The notes below the pieces were generated by a model, which was not told the origin of the DNA, searched no databases, and saw nothing but the letters and a program-made list of their open reading frames with translations. Below are positions 51,026 to 60,124 of a stretch of DNA of 64,000 nt, in pieces. The stretch lies in NCBI GenBank assembly GCA_963827585.1, contig CAWHCK010000060.1, positions 1 through 64,000 of the forward strand. Direction: 5' to 3'. The position numbers were made by a program, and so were the translations under genes. Source of the DNA: VAZQ01 sp963827585. GTDB lineage: Bacteria > Pseudomonadota > Alphaproteobacteria > Rhizobiales > Xanthobacteraceae. The stretch's first letter is position 1; each line of letters opens with the position of its first letter.

Positions 51026-51784
51026 TCATGCGGGGCGCGCAGCTTTACGACGGCCGCCGAGCCACACACCGAACATCACCACAACGACGAGAGCCAGCCC
51101 GTACCAAGTGATGGCGTATTGGAGATGCACGTTACGCAAGTTTGCCCTCAGCGCACCGGGGCGCGGGAAACCGTTGGGCGGCCGTGGACTTTCGAGTTCG
51201 AGGAAGAACGGCGCAACCTCACCCCAGCCCTTGGCGGACGCGATCGCAATGGGATCGCGCACAAACCAAAGATTGCGGGTGGGTTCGTCCTTGGGCGCGA
51301 AGGCGCCGCGCGGTTCCGGCCAGCGCAATGCCCCCACCAGATCGGCATCGCCGATCTCGCCGGCGGCGCGCGTCGCCGGATTCTGCCGTCCCTCCGGCAC
51401 GAAGCCACGATTGACGACAACGAGGCCGCCGGCCGCAAGGCGGGCCGGTGCAAATACCCAATAGCCAGGTCCGGACACATCGTTACGCAAGGCCGAGCCC
51501 ATGGCATATACGAGCGCTTCCGCGCCGGGAACGAATGCGGCCGCAAATTTCACGCGACGGAACTCGTCGTCCGCCGGATCGAGTTCCGCCCAGCGCTCGC
51601 GCGGCGGCAGATCTGCCGCAGGGGCGGAAAGCCGCTGCTCGAGGGTCTCGATCAGGGCTTCTTTCCACGCCTTGCGTTGAATTTGCCAGGTGCCTAGCCC
51701 GACGAATATGACGGCCAGTGCGACCGCGAACAGGGCTGGTACTGCGAGGCCGGCTTGCCGCCCTCGCCCCTGCCCCATCGTCAT
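51026..51784 (-). CDS. SURF1 family cytochrome oxidase assembly protein
   Basis: The product has 252 residues with two membrane helices, VPALFAVALAVIFVGLGTWQ near the N-terminus and WYGLALVVVVMFGVWLGGRR at the end, and a periplasmic domain between them. The family motifs GLGTWQIQRKAWKEALI and VVVNRGFVPEGRQNP, and the NPNNH-like late segment NVHLQYAITWYGLALVV, are present. SURF1 helps insert heme a into subunit I. Its ATG overlaps the DUF983 stop by four bases, so the two are coupled downstream of the oxidase cluster. Confidence 0.92.
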   Translation of the reverse strand: MTMGQGRGRQAGLAVPALFAVALAVIFVGLGTWQIQRKAWKEALIETLEQRLSAPAADLPPRERWAELDPADDEFRRVKFAAAFVPGAEALVYAMGSALRNDVSGPGYWVFAPARLAAGGLVVVNRGFVPEGRQNPATRAAGEIGDADLVGALRWPEPRGAFAPKDEPTRNLWFVRDPIAIASAKGWGEVAPFFLELESPRPPNGFPRPGALRANLRNVHLQYAITWYGLALVVVVMFGVWLGGRRKAARPA

Positions 51785-52170
51785 GGCGCTTCACCCCCGG
51801 TGAAGCGGCCCTCCTCGGCCTTGTGATGATACTGCAGCGCGATCAGAAGCCCTTTGACGGGACGCAACGGCAACAGCGTCGTGGCCAGAATCAAGGGCAC
51901 CCACAGCAGGGCATGAACCCAGTAGGGCGGCGCATAGAGGATCTCGACCGCCAAGGCCGAGCCGGCAACAATGAACCCGGAAAGGAACATGACGAAAAAG
52001 GCCGGCCCGTCGGCAGAATCGACAAACGAAAAATCGAGACCGCAATGCTCGCAACGCGGGCGCAGCGCGAGAAATCCTTGAAACAACCGGCCCCTGCCGC
52101 AACGCGGACAGCGTCCTGCGAGACCGGCTACGACCGGAGATGGCGGTCTATCGGATTGATCGGTCACCAC
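51781..52170 (-). CDS. DUF983 family protein of the oxidase cluster
   Basis: The product has 129 residues. A zinc-ribbon start GLAGRCPRCGRGRLFQGFLA, then RPRCEHCGLDFSFVDSADGP, gives four cysteines in two CxxC pairs. Two membrane helices follow (FFVMFLSGFIVAGSALAVEI, WVHALLWVPLILATTLLPLR). DUF983 proteins regularly lie between ctaE and SURF1 in alphaproteobacteria and are thought to assist oxidase assembly; the exact role is unknown. Confidence 0.88.
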   Translation of the reverse strand: MVTDQSDRPPSPVVAGLAGRCPRCGRGRLFQGFLALRPRCEHCGLDFSFVDSADGPAFFVMFLSGFIVAGSALAVEILYAPPYWVHALLWVPLILATTLLPLRPVKGLLIALQYHHKAEEGRFTGGEAP

Positions 52171-52253
52171 TCAAACCTGTCTGCAAAGCCCTGCCTGCGA
52201 GATGGCGTGCTCGGCGTCGATTCTCAAGCCCCGAGTGCACTCGCTCCTGCAGG

Positions 52254-53630
52254 TCACTGCAACGGCATGAGGTCGCTCAACATGGTCGGGACGAACTCCG
52301 AGACCGTCGGATGAATGTGCATCGCCCGCTGCAGGAGCGTGAAAGGCGCTTTAGCGTACATCACGTCCAAGATGCAGTGAATGACCTCATCGCCGGAAAC
52401 TCCCAATAGCGACGCCCCCAGGATCTGCTTGGTTTCCGCATCGACCAGAACCTTCATAAAACCCTTGGTCTCGCCCTTCTCATAGGCGCGGCTCACGTCC
52501 TCCATGGCGATGGTGGCGACCAGCGCCGGCCGGCCGGATTTGCGGACCTCTGCGGCGGTCATGCCAGCGCGTCCGAGCGGGGGATCGGTGTAAAGCGCGT
52601 AAGCAGCAATGCGATCGGTGACACGCCGCGGCTCGTGGTCGAGAAGGTTGGCGGCGACGATCTCGAAATCATTGTAGGAGGTGTGGGTGAATGCCCCACG
52701 GCCGTTGCAGTCGCCCAACGCCCAGATGCCTGGCACGTTGCTGCGCAATTGATCGTCGACCTGAATGTAACCGCGGGAATCGGTGGCGACCCCCGCCTTG
52801 TCGAGGTCGAGGTCATCGGTGTTCGGCCGCCTGCCAATCGCCACCAGCAAATGGGAGCCCGCGACCTCGGACGTCGTCCCTGCCGTTTCGATGCTCACCG
52901 CAATGCCGGTGCCTCGCTTCTCCACTCCGACAACCTTGCTGTTGACGCGGATGTCGATGTTTTCGTCCTTCAGGATATCGGCAATGACCTGCGAGACATC
53001 CTGGTCCTCGCGTGAGATCAGGTGCGGAGCAAGCTCAACAACTGTGACTTCACTTCCGAAGCGGCGAAAGACCTGCGCAAATTCGAGGCCGACATAGCTT
53101 CCCCCGAGCACGACCAGGTGCGAAGGCAGAAAATCCACGTCCATCATCGAGCTGTTGGTCAGGTAGGGCACCTGGCTGAGCCCCGGGATGGGCGGCACCA
53201 ATGCCCGCCCGCCCACATTGATGAAAATGTTGTCGGCGCGGAGCACCTCGGAGCCGACCTTGACCTCCTTTGGTGCGATGAACTGGGCATGGCCTTCATA
53301 GACCGTGCACCCTTGCAGCGCCTTCAGTGATCGTTCGACGGCATTGCGTGACGCACCCACAACCGCGTCCTTGCGCGCTTTCACTGCCTTCATGTCGACG
53401 CCGACCGGGCCGCCGATGGTCACGCCATATTCGGCGGCACGACGGGCCAGATGCGCCGCATAGGCGCTCGCGACCAGCGTTTTGGTGGGGGTGCAGCCGG
53501 TGTTGACGCAGGTGCCTCCGAAGAGCTTACGCTCGATAACAGCGACCTTCCAGCCCCCAGCCACCAGCCGCCGCGTCAAGGCCGGTCCGGCCTGCCCGGT
53601 GCCGATGATGATCGCGTCGTAGTCTGCCAT
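52254..53630 (-). CDS. FAD-dependent pyridine nucleotide-disulfide oxidoreductase (mercuric reductase-like)
   Basis: The product has 458 residues. FAD-binding AIIIGTGQAGPALTRRLVAG is followed by the redox-active disulfide GGTCVNTGCTPTKTLVASA (CxxxxC). The NAD(P) domain has VVLGGSYVGLEFAQVFRRFG, and GIWALGDCNGRGAFTHTSYN is the second FAD segment. The C-terminal dimerisation domain has HIHPTVSEFVPTML, carrying the HxxP active-site base. No N-terminal HMA domain and no C-terminal vicinal Cys of true MerA are present, so the mercury role is unlikely. It sits between ctaE and DUF983 and interrupts the usual oxidase gene order. Confidence 0.88.
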   Translation of the reverse strand: MADYDAIIIGTGQAGPALTRRLVAGGWKVAVIERKLFGGTCVNTGCTPTKTLVASAYAAHLARRAAEYGVTIGGPVGVDMKAVKARKDAVVGASRNAVERSLKALQGCTVYEGHAQFIAPKEVKVGSEVLRADNIFINVGGRALVPPIPGLSQVPYLTNSSMMDVDFLPSHLVVLGGSYVGLEFAQVFRRFGSEVTVVELAPHLISREDQDVSQVIADILKDENIDIRVNSKVVGVEKRGTGIAVSIETAGTTSEVAGSHLLVAIGRRPNTDDLDLDKAGVATDSRGYIQVDDQLRSNVPGIWALGDCNGRGAFTHTSYNDFEIVAANLLDHEPRRVTDRIAAYALYTDPPLGRAGMTAAEVRKSGRPALVATIAMEDVSRAYEKGETKGFMKVLVDAETKQILGASLLGVSGDEVIHCILDVMYAKAPFTLLQRAMHIHPTVSEFVPTMLSDLMPLQ

Positions 53631-53860
53631 GGCTCGTCTCCCATCGCCCGGCGCTCGCCAGATCGCCGGTCAATCGCCAACTCATGGGAGCGACGGCGGC
53701 TCGCCGCTCAAGAGTTCTCAACAACCGGAAACACAACTGCGATCGCGTTCGATCGATCGGAAGCGTCCGCTCACTTGGCCATGTTAGAGCATCTACGCGG
53801 ATAGGCCGCCCGATCTCGCCTCTGCAAGATCGCCTGCAACTCCGCTCAACGCGCTCCAGA

Positions 53861-54730
53861 CTAGTGGGCTGCGTGCACCGCTCCTCCCGAACCCCACACA
53901 TAGATGCAGGCAAACAGGAAGATCCAGACCACGTCGACGAAATGCCAGTACCAGGCGGCGAACTCGAAGCCGAGATGCTGCGTAGGCGTGAAATGGCCGA
54001 GGTAGGCGCGGAGCAGGCACACGATCAGGAACGTCGTTCCGATGATCACGTGCGCGCCGTGGAAGCCGGTCGCCATGAAGAAGGTGGCGCCGTAAATATT
54101 GCCGCTGAAATGAAACGCCGCGTGCATGTATTCGTAAGCCTGCACGCAGGTGAACGCCAGCCCGAGCGCGATCGTCAGGATCAGGCCCCATTTGAGTCCC
54201 TGGCGGTCGTTCTCCAGCAGCGCGTGGTGCGCCCAGGTCACGGTCGTACCGGAGGTGAGCAGGATCAGCGTGTTCAACAGCGGCAGGTGCCACGGGTCGA
54301 AGGTCTCGATCCCATGCGGCGGCCATACGCCGCCGAACAACTGTTCGCGCATGGCCTGCTGCGCGTCGGCGGGAAACAATGCGCTGTTGAAATAGGCCCA
54401 GAACCAGGCCACGAAGAACATCACCTCGGAGCCGATGAACAGGATCATCCCGTAGCGATGGGAGATCTGCACGACCGACGTGTGGTGCCCTTCGAACGTC
54501 GCCTCTCGGGCGACGTCGGTCCACCAGCCGATCATGATATAGGCCGTGCCGAGCACACCAATGCCGAAAACGTACGGCGCAGCCGCGAACATGTGGTGCA
54601 TCCACGCAATGCCGCCGAGCGCCATGAGGAACACGGACACCGAGCCCAGCACCGGCCACGGGCTTGGCGCGACCAGGTGGTAGTCGTGATGCGGCTTGGC
54701 GTGAGCGTCGGCCATCTCGAGCTTCTCCAT
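53861..54730 (-). CDS. ctaE: Cytochrome c oxidase subunit III
   Basis: The product has 289 residues with seven membrane helices. Standard blocks are PSPWPVLGSVSVFLMALGGI, RYGMILFIGSEVMFFVAWFW, WPPHGIETFDPWHLPLLNT, TWAHHALLENDRQGLKWGL, FFMATGFHGAHVIIGTTFL and FEFAAWYWHFVDVVWIFLFA. This is subunit III of an aa3-type oxidase. MADAHAK at 54715 is an alternative start. It is last of the canonical cta run ctaC-ctaD-ctaB-coxF-ctaG-ctaE on the minus strand. Confidence 0.97.
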   Translation of the reverse strand: MEKLEMADAHAKPHHDYHLVAPSPWPVLGSVSVFLMALGGIAWMHHMFAAAPYVFGIGVLGTAYIMIGWWTDVAREATFEGHHTSVVQISHRYGMILFIGSEVMFFVAWFWAYFNSALFPADAQQAMREQLFGGVWPPHGIETFDPWHLPLLNTLILLTSGTTVTWAHHALLENDRQGLKWGLILTIALGLAFTCVQAYEYMHAAFHFSGNIYGATFFMATGFHGAHVIIGTTFLIVCLLRAYLGHFTPTQHLGFEFAAWYWHFVDVVWIFLFACIYVWGSGGAVHAAH

Positions 54731-54788
54731 CTCTCGGTGAGGTGGCGCCCACCAGCGCGCGCCCCTTCGTCATCTCAGCTTCGTCATC

Positions 54789-55394
54789 TCAGCTTCGTCC
54801 TGGGGCAAGCGCCGCCCCCTTCTCCGCCCGCGGCTCAGGCTGGCGCACCGGATACATGGTGTAGGACAGCGTGATGGTGTCGAGGCCGTCCTGTTCCCAA
54901 TCCTTTGCCAACGCGGGATCCACGAAGAACACGACCGTCATGTCGCGCTTCTCGCCTCCCCTGAGCCGCTGATCGGTGAAGCAGAAGCAGTTGATCTTGG
55001 CGAAATACGCGCCCGCGGTGGGTGGCGAGACGTTATACGACGCAACCCCCACGGTTTCGCGTGCCGATTCGTTGACCACCCTGTAAATGACGGTCACCAC
55101 TTCGCCGACCTTGACCTCGATCGAATTCTGCTCCGGCTCGAACCGCCAAGGCAGCCCGCCGGCAACGTTGGCGTCGAAGCGCACCTTGAGCTTGCGATCG
55201 AGAACGTGTGTGGGCGCGGCAGTCGCGACCTGGGGGGTACCGCCAAAGCCGGTGGTGCGGCAGAACCAGTCATAGAGTGGAACGGCGGCATAGGCCGCTC
55301 CGACCATGGCGGCAACGAACACGCCGCACGCGCCGGCAACCATGAGATCGCGGCGCCGCTGCGAGACATTGTTCCGGGTGTTCATCGCGGTCAC
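54789..55394 (-). CDS. ctaG: Cytochrome c oxidase assembly protein CtaG (Cox11)
   Basis: The product has 201 residues. One membrane helix, LMVAGACGVFVAAMVGAAYA, is followed by a periplasmic beta domain with the copper-binding CFCF motif in AKINCFCFTDQRLRGGEKRD. YDWFCRTTGFGGTPQ is the conserved region behind the helix. Cox11 delivers copper to the CuB site of subunit I. The GTG at 55394 overlaps the coxF stop (GTGA); an ATG at 55385 (MNTRNN) is an alternative start. Confidence 0.95.
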   Translation of the reverse strand: MTAMNTRNNVSQRRRDLMVAGACGVFVAAMVGAAYAAVPLYDWFCRTTGFGGTPQVATAAPTHVLDRKLKVRFDANVAGGLPWRFEPEQNSIEVKVGEVVTVIYRVVNESARETVGVASYNVSPPTAGAYFAKINCFCFTDQRLRGGEKRDMTVVFFVDPALAKDWEQDGLDTITLSYTMYPVRQPEPRAEKGAALAPGRS

Positions 55395-55549
55395 AACGGA
55401 CGGTTCAACACGGCAGGCCCCTTCACCAGGGTGACGATATAGAACAGGACGACGAGCGCGCCGAGCGCGAGCGCAATCGCGATCGAGCGCGCACGCCGGC
55501 TGCGTCTCTGCTCTTCGGTGAGGACAACTCGTCGAGGCTTTTCGTCCAT
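55391..55549 (-). CDS. coxF: CoxF-like small membrane protein of the cta operon
   Basis: The product is a 52-residue protein: MDEKPRRVVLTEEQRRSRRA, then one membrane helix SIAIALALGALVVLFYIVTL and VKGPAVLNRPL. The basic head, single helix and VKGPAVLNRP end are what is seen in the small CoxF proteins between ctaB and ctaG in rhizobia. Start ATG 55549 is 17 bp from the ctaB stop, and its TGA overlaps the ctaG start, so it is coupled within the operon. It probably has a role in oxidase assembly, as yet unspecified. Confidence 0.85.
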   Translation of the reverse strand: MDEKPRRVVLTEEQRRSRRARSIAIALALGALVVLFYIVTLVKGPAVLNRPL

Positions 55550-55566
55550 GTCATCACCAGAAGCCG

Positions 55567-56526
55567 TCACGCCGCGCGGCCGGCGACCGTGCTCAGTTCA
55601 CCCTGGACCAACAGCACCGCGAAGAGGATGAACAGATAAAGGATCGAAAACGCGAAAAGCTGGCGCGCCGCGCGGTCGGCGCGTTCGCCCGCACGCTCGC
55701 GGTACACGCGCCACGCGAATACCACCATCAGTCCGCCGCTCAGGAGCGCGGTCGCTCCATAGACCGCTTGCGCATGACCGAAGAGCCAAGGCGCCATGCC
55801 GATCGGAATGAGCGCGACGGAATAGAACAGAATCTGCCGTCGCGTTTCCTGCGGCCCAGCGACGACCGGAAGCATCGGGACCCGTGCGCGCGCATAGTCG
55901 TCGGCGCGAACGAGCGACAGCGCCCAGAAATGCGGTGGCGTCCAGAAGAAGATGATCAGGAACAGCAGCCACGGCTCGAGCGAGACGCCACCGCCTGCCG
56001 CCATCCAGCCGATCACGGGAGGCAAGGCGCCCGCCGCGCCGCCGATGACGATGTTCTGCGGGGTCGAACGCTTGAGCCAGGCCGTATAGACCGCGACGTA
56101 AAAGAACATGGTGAAGGCCAGCAGCGCCGCTGCCAGCCAGCTCACGAGCAGGCCGAGCACGCCCACCGAGAAACCGGCGAGCACCATGCCGAAGGCGAGC
56201 GCCTCGCCGGGCGCGATGCGGCCGCGTGGAATAGGACGGCCCGACGTGCGCCTCATCACGGCGTCGATGTCGGCGTCGTACCACATGTTGAGGGCCCCCG
56301 CGGCGCCGGCACCGACCGCGATGCACAGGAGCGCGGTGAAGCCGATCACCGGATGGATATGGCCGGGCGCGAGCACGAGGCCAACCAGCGCCGTGAAGAC
56401 GACGAGCGACATGACTCGCGGCTTCATCAGCGCCACGTAGTCGCCGACGCTCGCAATGCTCGGCTCCTGGCGGGCCGACCCCGCACGGCTTGCCGCGAGC
56501 TCTGCGCCTTCGCTGACGACTGACAT
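55567..56526 (-). CDS. ctaB: Protoheme IX farnesyltransferase (heme O synthase)
   Basis: The product has 319 residues with about nine helices. The Asp-rich substrate motif NMWYDADIDAVMRRTSGRPI is the UbiA-family signature, and the second is seen in FWALSLVRADDYARARVPML. The enzyme attaches a farnesyl group to heme b to give heme O, the precursor of heme a for the oxidase. It lies between ctaD and coxF on the same strand. It depends on heme made via the hemA product encoded at 34416. Confidence 0.97.
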   Translation of the reverse strand: MSVVSEGAELAASRAGSARQEPSIASVGDYVALMKPRVMSLVVFTALVGLVLAPGHIHPVIGFTALLCIAVGAGAAGALNMWYDADIDAVMRRTSGRPIPRGRIAPGEALAFGMVLAGFSVGVLGLLVSWLAAALLAFTMFFYVAVYTAWLKRSTPQNIVIGGAAGALPPVIGWMAAGGGVSLEPWLLFLIIFFWTPPHFWALSLVRADDYARARVPMLPVVAGPQETRRQILFYSVALIPIGMAPWLFGHAQAVYGATALLSGGLMVVFAWRVYRERAGERADRAARQLFAFSILYLFILFAVLLVQGELSTVAGRAA

Positions 56527-56587
56527 CGATCCTGCGCTCAGCTGTTGGATGATCGACCCATTTGCGTCACCTTCCTGGGCGCTGCCA

Positions 56588-58192
56588 TCACTTGATCAGC
56601 GGCAGCACGTTGTATTGGTGGAACGGCGGCGGCGACGGCAGCGTCCATTCGAGCGTGGTCGCGCCCGGGCCCCACGGATTGTCAGCCGCCCGCTCCTTGC
56701 GCATGAACGCTTGGGCGACGCCGAAGAAGAACACCAGCGCGCCAAACCCCGAAACGTAGGAGCCGAGCGAGGAGACCAGGTTCCAGCCGGCGAAGGCATC
56801 AGGATAGTCGGCGATGCGCCGCGGCATGCCGGCCAGCCCAAGGAAATGTTGCGGGAAGAAGACGATGTTCACGCCGATGAAGGTCAGCCAGAAATGCAGT
56901 TTGCCGATCGTCTCCGAGTACATATAGCCGGTCATTTTGGGGAACCAGTAATACCACCCGGCGAAGATCGTGAAGACGGCGCCGAGCGACAGCACGTAGT
57001 GGAAGTGGGCCACCACATAATAGGTATCCTGCAGCGAACGGTCGACGCCGGCATTGGCGAGCACGACACCGGTCACGCCGCCAACCGTGAACAGGAAGAT
57101 GAAGCCGATCGCCCACAGCATCGGCGTCTTGAACTCGAGCGAGCCGCCCCACATGGTGGCGATCCAGGAGAAGATCTTCACGCCGGTCGGCACGGCGATC
57201 ACCATGGTCGCAACCACGAAATAGGCTTGCGCGGCGGTGGACATTCCGACCGTGTACATGTGGTGCGCCCACACCACGAACCCGATGCCGCCGATCGCCA
57301 CCATGGCATAGGCCATGCCGAGATAGCCGAAAACCGGTTTTCTCGAGAAGGTGGCGACGATCTGGCTGACGATGCCAAAGCCGGGCACGATCAGGATGTA
57401 AACCTCGGGATGCCCGAAGAACCAGAACAGGTGCTGGAACAGCACTGGGTCGCCGCCCCCCTGCGGGGTGAAGAACGTGGTGCCGAAATTGCGGTCGGTC
57501 AGCAGCATCGTGATGGCACCGGCCAGCACTGGAAGCGCAAGCAGCAGCAGGAACACGGTCACCAGCTGCGACCACACGAACAGCGGCATCTTGTGCATCG
57601 TCATGCCGGGCGCGCGCATGTTGAAGATCGTCGTGATGAAATTGATCGCGCCGAGGATCGAGGAGGCCCCCGCCAGATGCAGCGCGAGGATAGCGAAGTC
57701 GACGGCGGGCCCCGGATGGCCCGTGGTCGAGAGCGGTGCGTAGATCGTCCACCCCGCGGCCACGCCGGGGGCACCGGGCTCGCCCTCCACGAACAGCGAA
57801 ATTATCAGTAGCGTGAACGACGCCGGCAGCAGCCAGAACGAAATGTTGTTCATGCGCGGGAACGCCATGTCCGGCGCCCCGATCATCAGCGGCACCATCC
57901 AGTTTCCGAAGCCGCCAATCATGGCCGGCATGACCATGAAGAAGATCATGATCAGGCCATGCGCCGTCGTGAAGACGTTGAACATGTGGGCGTCGTGGAA
58001 GAACTGCAGTCCCGGATGCATGAGCTCGAGCCGCATGCCGATCGACAGCACGCCGCCGACCAGCCCCCCGACCAGCGCAAACACGAGGTACATCGTGCCG
58101 ATGTCCTTGTGGTTGGTCGAATAGAGGTAGCGCCGCCACCCGTGCGGGTGATCGTGGTGCTCCTCGCTCAGGGCATTCGCCGTCGTAGCCAT
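56588..58192 (-). CDS. ctaD: Cytochrome c oxidase subunit I (aa3-type)
   Basis: The product has 534 residues and twelve helices. Visible landmarks include the low-spin heme His region DAHMFNVFTTAHGLIMIFFM, the proton-channel asparagine region MIGGFGNWMVPLMIGAPDMA, the CuB/Tyr cross-link segment FWFFGHPEVYILIVPGFGIV, WAHHMYTVGMSTAAQAYFVV, and the heme a3 His segment VVAHFHYVLSLGAVFTIFAG. The D and K pathway residues appear conserved. This is the catalytic core of the terminal oxidase. Spacing to ctaC is 53 bp. Confidence 0.98.
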   Translation of the reverse strand: MATTANALSEEHHDHPHGWRRYLYSTNHKDIGTMYLVFALVGGLVGGVLSIGMRLELMHPGLQFFHDAHMFNVFTTAHGLIMIFFMVMPAMIGGFGNWMVPLMIGAPDMAFPRMNNISFWLLPASFTLLIISLFVEGEPGAPGVAAGWTIYAPLSTTGHPGPAVDFAILALHLAGASSILGAINFITTIFNMRAPGMTMHKMPLFVWSQLVTVFLLLLALPVLAGAITMLLTDRNFGTTFFTPQGGGDPVLFQHLFWFFGHPEVYILIVPGFGIVSQIVATFSRKPVFGYLGMAYAMVAIGGIGFVVWAHHMYTVGMSTAAQAYFVVATMVIAVPTGVKIFSWIATMWGGSLEFKTPMLWAIGFIFLFTVGGVTGVVLANAGVDRSLQDTYYVVAHFHYVLSLGAVFTIFAGWYYWFPKMTGYMYSETIGKLHFWLTFIGVNIVFFPQHFLGLAGMPRRIADYPDAFAGWNLVSSLGSYVSGFGALVFFFGVAQAFMRKERAADNPWGPGATTLEWTLPSPPPFHQYNVLPLIK

Positions 58193-58245
58193 GACTTAAG
58201 TCCTTCGAGTTGTCGCCCGCTCGCCGACCCCGCGGCTGCGCGGCA

Positions 58246-59106
58246 TCATCGTATCGTCGATGGCGCGGCCGCGACACTTGTCGGCGGCGCCATTACATCC
58301 TGGGCATATTTCTTCTTCGCCTCTTCGACCCAGCTGGCAAAGGCCTGCTCGCTCACCACGCGCACCGCAATCGGCATGTAAGCATGGTCCTTGCCGCACA
58401 ATTCCGAGCACTGGCCGTAGTAGACACCTTCTCGCGTCGCCTTGAACCAGGTCTCGTTGATGCGGCCGGGGATAGCATCGATCTTGATGCCGAACGAGGG
58501 CACCGCGAACGCGTGGATGACGTCGGCGCCGGTCGTGATCACGCGCACGGTCTTGTTCACCGGCACCACCATCTCGTTGTCGACCGCGAGCAAGCGCGGC
58601 TGGCCCGCTTTGCGGTCGCTCTCCCTGAGCATCAGCGAATCGAACTCGAACGGGCCGTTGTCGGGATAGCTGTAGCTCCAGTACCACTGCTTGCCGGTGG
58701 CCTTCACGGTGAGATCGGAGGCCGGGATATTGAGTTGGAGGAACAGGAGCTTGAACGATGGGATTGCGATGACCAGGAGGATGACGATCGGGATGACCGT
58801 CCACATGATTTCGATGAAGGTGTTGTGCGTGGTACGCGAAGGCACCGGATTGTTGCGGGCATTGAAGCGCATCATCACGATGATGAGCAATACGAGCACA
58901 AACGCCACGATGGCGGTGATGATGTAGAGCAGCACATCGTGGAACCAGGTGATGCGGTCCATCACCTCCGTGACCGATTGCTGCAGCCCGAGCTGCCACT
59001 CCGAGGGCTGCCCGAGCCCGGCCAGAGCCGCTCCCCCGCCCGCCAGGATGAGCAGAAACGTCACTGCCAATACGGACAACCGTTTGAGCACGAGCATCGT
59101 CGGCAT
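58246..59106 (-). CDS. ctaC: Cytochrome c oxidase subunit II
   Basis: The product has 286 residues; ATG 59106 is preceded by GGAG. A signal peptide (KRLSVLAVTFLLILAGGGAA) is followed by two membrane helices (VLLYIITAIVAFVLVLLIIV and IMWTVIPIVILLVIAIPSFK). The periplasmic cupredoxin domain has the cytochrome-c docking Trp in KQWYWSYSYPDNGP and the CuA ligands VYYGQCSELCGKDHAYMP. It accepts electrons from cytochrome c. It is first gene of the operon. The extended upstream frame is not coding. Confidence 0.97.
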   Translation of the reverse strand: MPTMLVLKRLSVLAVTFLLILAGGGAALAGLGQPSEWQLGLQQSVTEVMDRITWFHDVLLYIITAIVAFVLVLLIIVMMRFNARNNPVPSRTTHNTFIEIMWTVIPIVILLVIAIPSFKLLFLQLNIPASDLTVKATGKQWYWSYSYPDNGPFEFDSLMLRESDRKAGQPRLLAVDNEMVVPVNKTVRVITTGADVIHAFAVPSFGIKIDAIPGRINETWFKATREGVYYGQCSELCGKDHAYMPIAVRVVSEQAFASWVEEAKKKYAQDVMAPPTSVAAAPSTIR

Positions 59107-59477
59107 TGCTCCTTCGAGTGAGGCTCTGGGGCGCCTGCCGGCCCGGGAGCCGCTGCCGCCGCCCGCATTGAGTACAGCGTCCGCCAGGGCACGGCCTCCT
59201 CGGCGGGCTCCTCGGCGCGCGTGCGGCGGGGCCTGAGGGGAATCCTGGCCTCTCAAACCATAATTCCGGGCCCGTCGCAATGGACCCCATGATATCTCCC
59301 TCATGCGACCAAAAGCTGACAGTCGGCCTCCCGCGAGGGCCGTCTTTTCGACCCTTTCTCGGCCACAATGGCCTGTTTTACTAATCCTTGACACGTGGGT
59401 CCGACCATGGTCCGAGGGGCTTTGATTCGGCTGAGTCGGGGACAACGGGGCGCGACATAGGATTCGAGGCGGGCACT
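59107..59477. other. Divergent intergenic region between ctaC and the IalB-like gene
   Basis: No gene is visible. It should contain the promoter of the cta operon (minus) and that of the IalB-like gene (plus). A TTGACA lies near 59387 on the plus strand without a good -10 at 17 bp. No known oxygen-responsive box was recognised. Confidence 0.4.
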
Positions 59478-60014
59478 ATGGGTTCATTCAACCCGGGAAT
59501 GCTTTTTCACACGGCAAGAGCGCTGCTGACAGTCACGGCCATGGCGCTGGCGGCCTCGACCGGGACGTCCGAGAGCGCCCTCGCGCAGGGTGCGGTCAAA
59601 TCGGTCCACAATGACTGGCAGGTCCGCTGCGACACGCCACCCGGCGCGCAAGCCGAGCAATGCGCGCTGATCCAGAGCGTCACCGCTGAGGATCGCGCCA
59701 ATGTCGGGCTCACAGTGATCGTGCTGAAAACCGCCGATCAGAAGAGCAGACTCATGCGCGTGGTCGCGCCGGTCGGCGTGCTACTTCCCTCGGGCCTCGG
59801 GCTGAAGATCGACCAGGCCGACGTCGGCCGCGCCGGTTTCGTCCGCTGCCTGCCCAATGGCTGCGTTGCCGAGGTGGTCATGGACGACAACTTGGTCAAG
59901 CAGCTCCGTACCGGCCAGACCGCGACCTTCATCATTTTCCAGACGCCCGAAGAGGGCATCGGTTTCCCGATGAGCCTCAAGGGCTTCGGCGAAGGCTACG
60001 ACAAGCTCCCGTAA
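59478..60014 (+). CDS. Invasion-associated locus B (IalB) family protein
   Basis: The product has 178 residues from ATG 59478. A signal peptide (ARALLTVTAMALAASTGTSE) is followed by the family blocks HNDWQVRCDTPPGAQAEQCA, LRLMRVVAPVGVLLPSG-like text (here SRLMRVVAPVGVLLPSGLGL) and GFVRCLPNGCVAEVVMDDNL. IalB-like proteins are periplasmic, widespread in Hyphomicrobiales and named from Bartonella; in non-pathogens the role is unknown. Four cysteines probably make two disulfides. It is convergent with nothing and followed by tldD 110 bp later. Confidence 0.85.
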   Translation: MGSFNPGMLFHTARALLTVTAMALAASTGTSESALAQGAVKSVHNDWQVRCDTPPGAQAEQCALIQSVTAEDRANVGLTVIVLKTADQKSRLMRVVAPVGVLLPSGLGLKIDQADVGRAGFVRCLPNGCVAEVVMDDNLVKQLRTGQTATFIIFQTPEEGIGFPMSLKGFGEGYDKLP

Positions 60015-60124
60015 GGCCCTCGCGACGCCACGTTTTTCGCCGGTTCCGATTCAGGCTGTGACGACCTCGCAACTTGCGGCGAGGGCGACTATCTTGGGCT
60101 GGACAGCCAGGAGCGGACCCCATC

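Noticed and set aside
52254..53630. Calling the flavoprotein merA
   Set aside because: It lacks the N-terminal metal-binding domain and the C-terminal vicinal cysteines; there are no other mer genes nearby.
56456..57811. 451-residue plus-strand frame opposite ctaD
   Set aside because: It is a His/Glu/Asp-rich shadow of the highly conserved oxidase subunit I.
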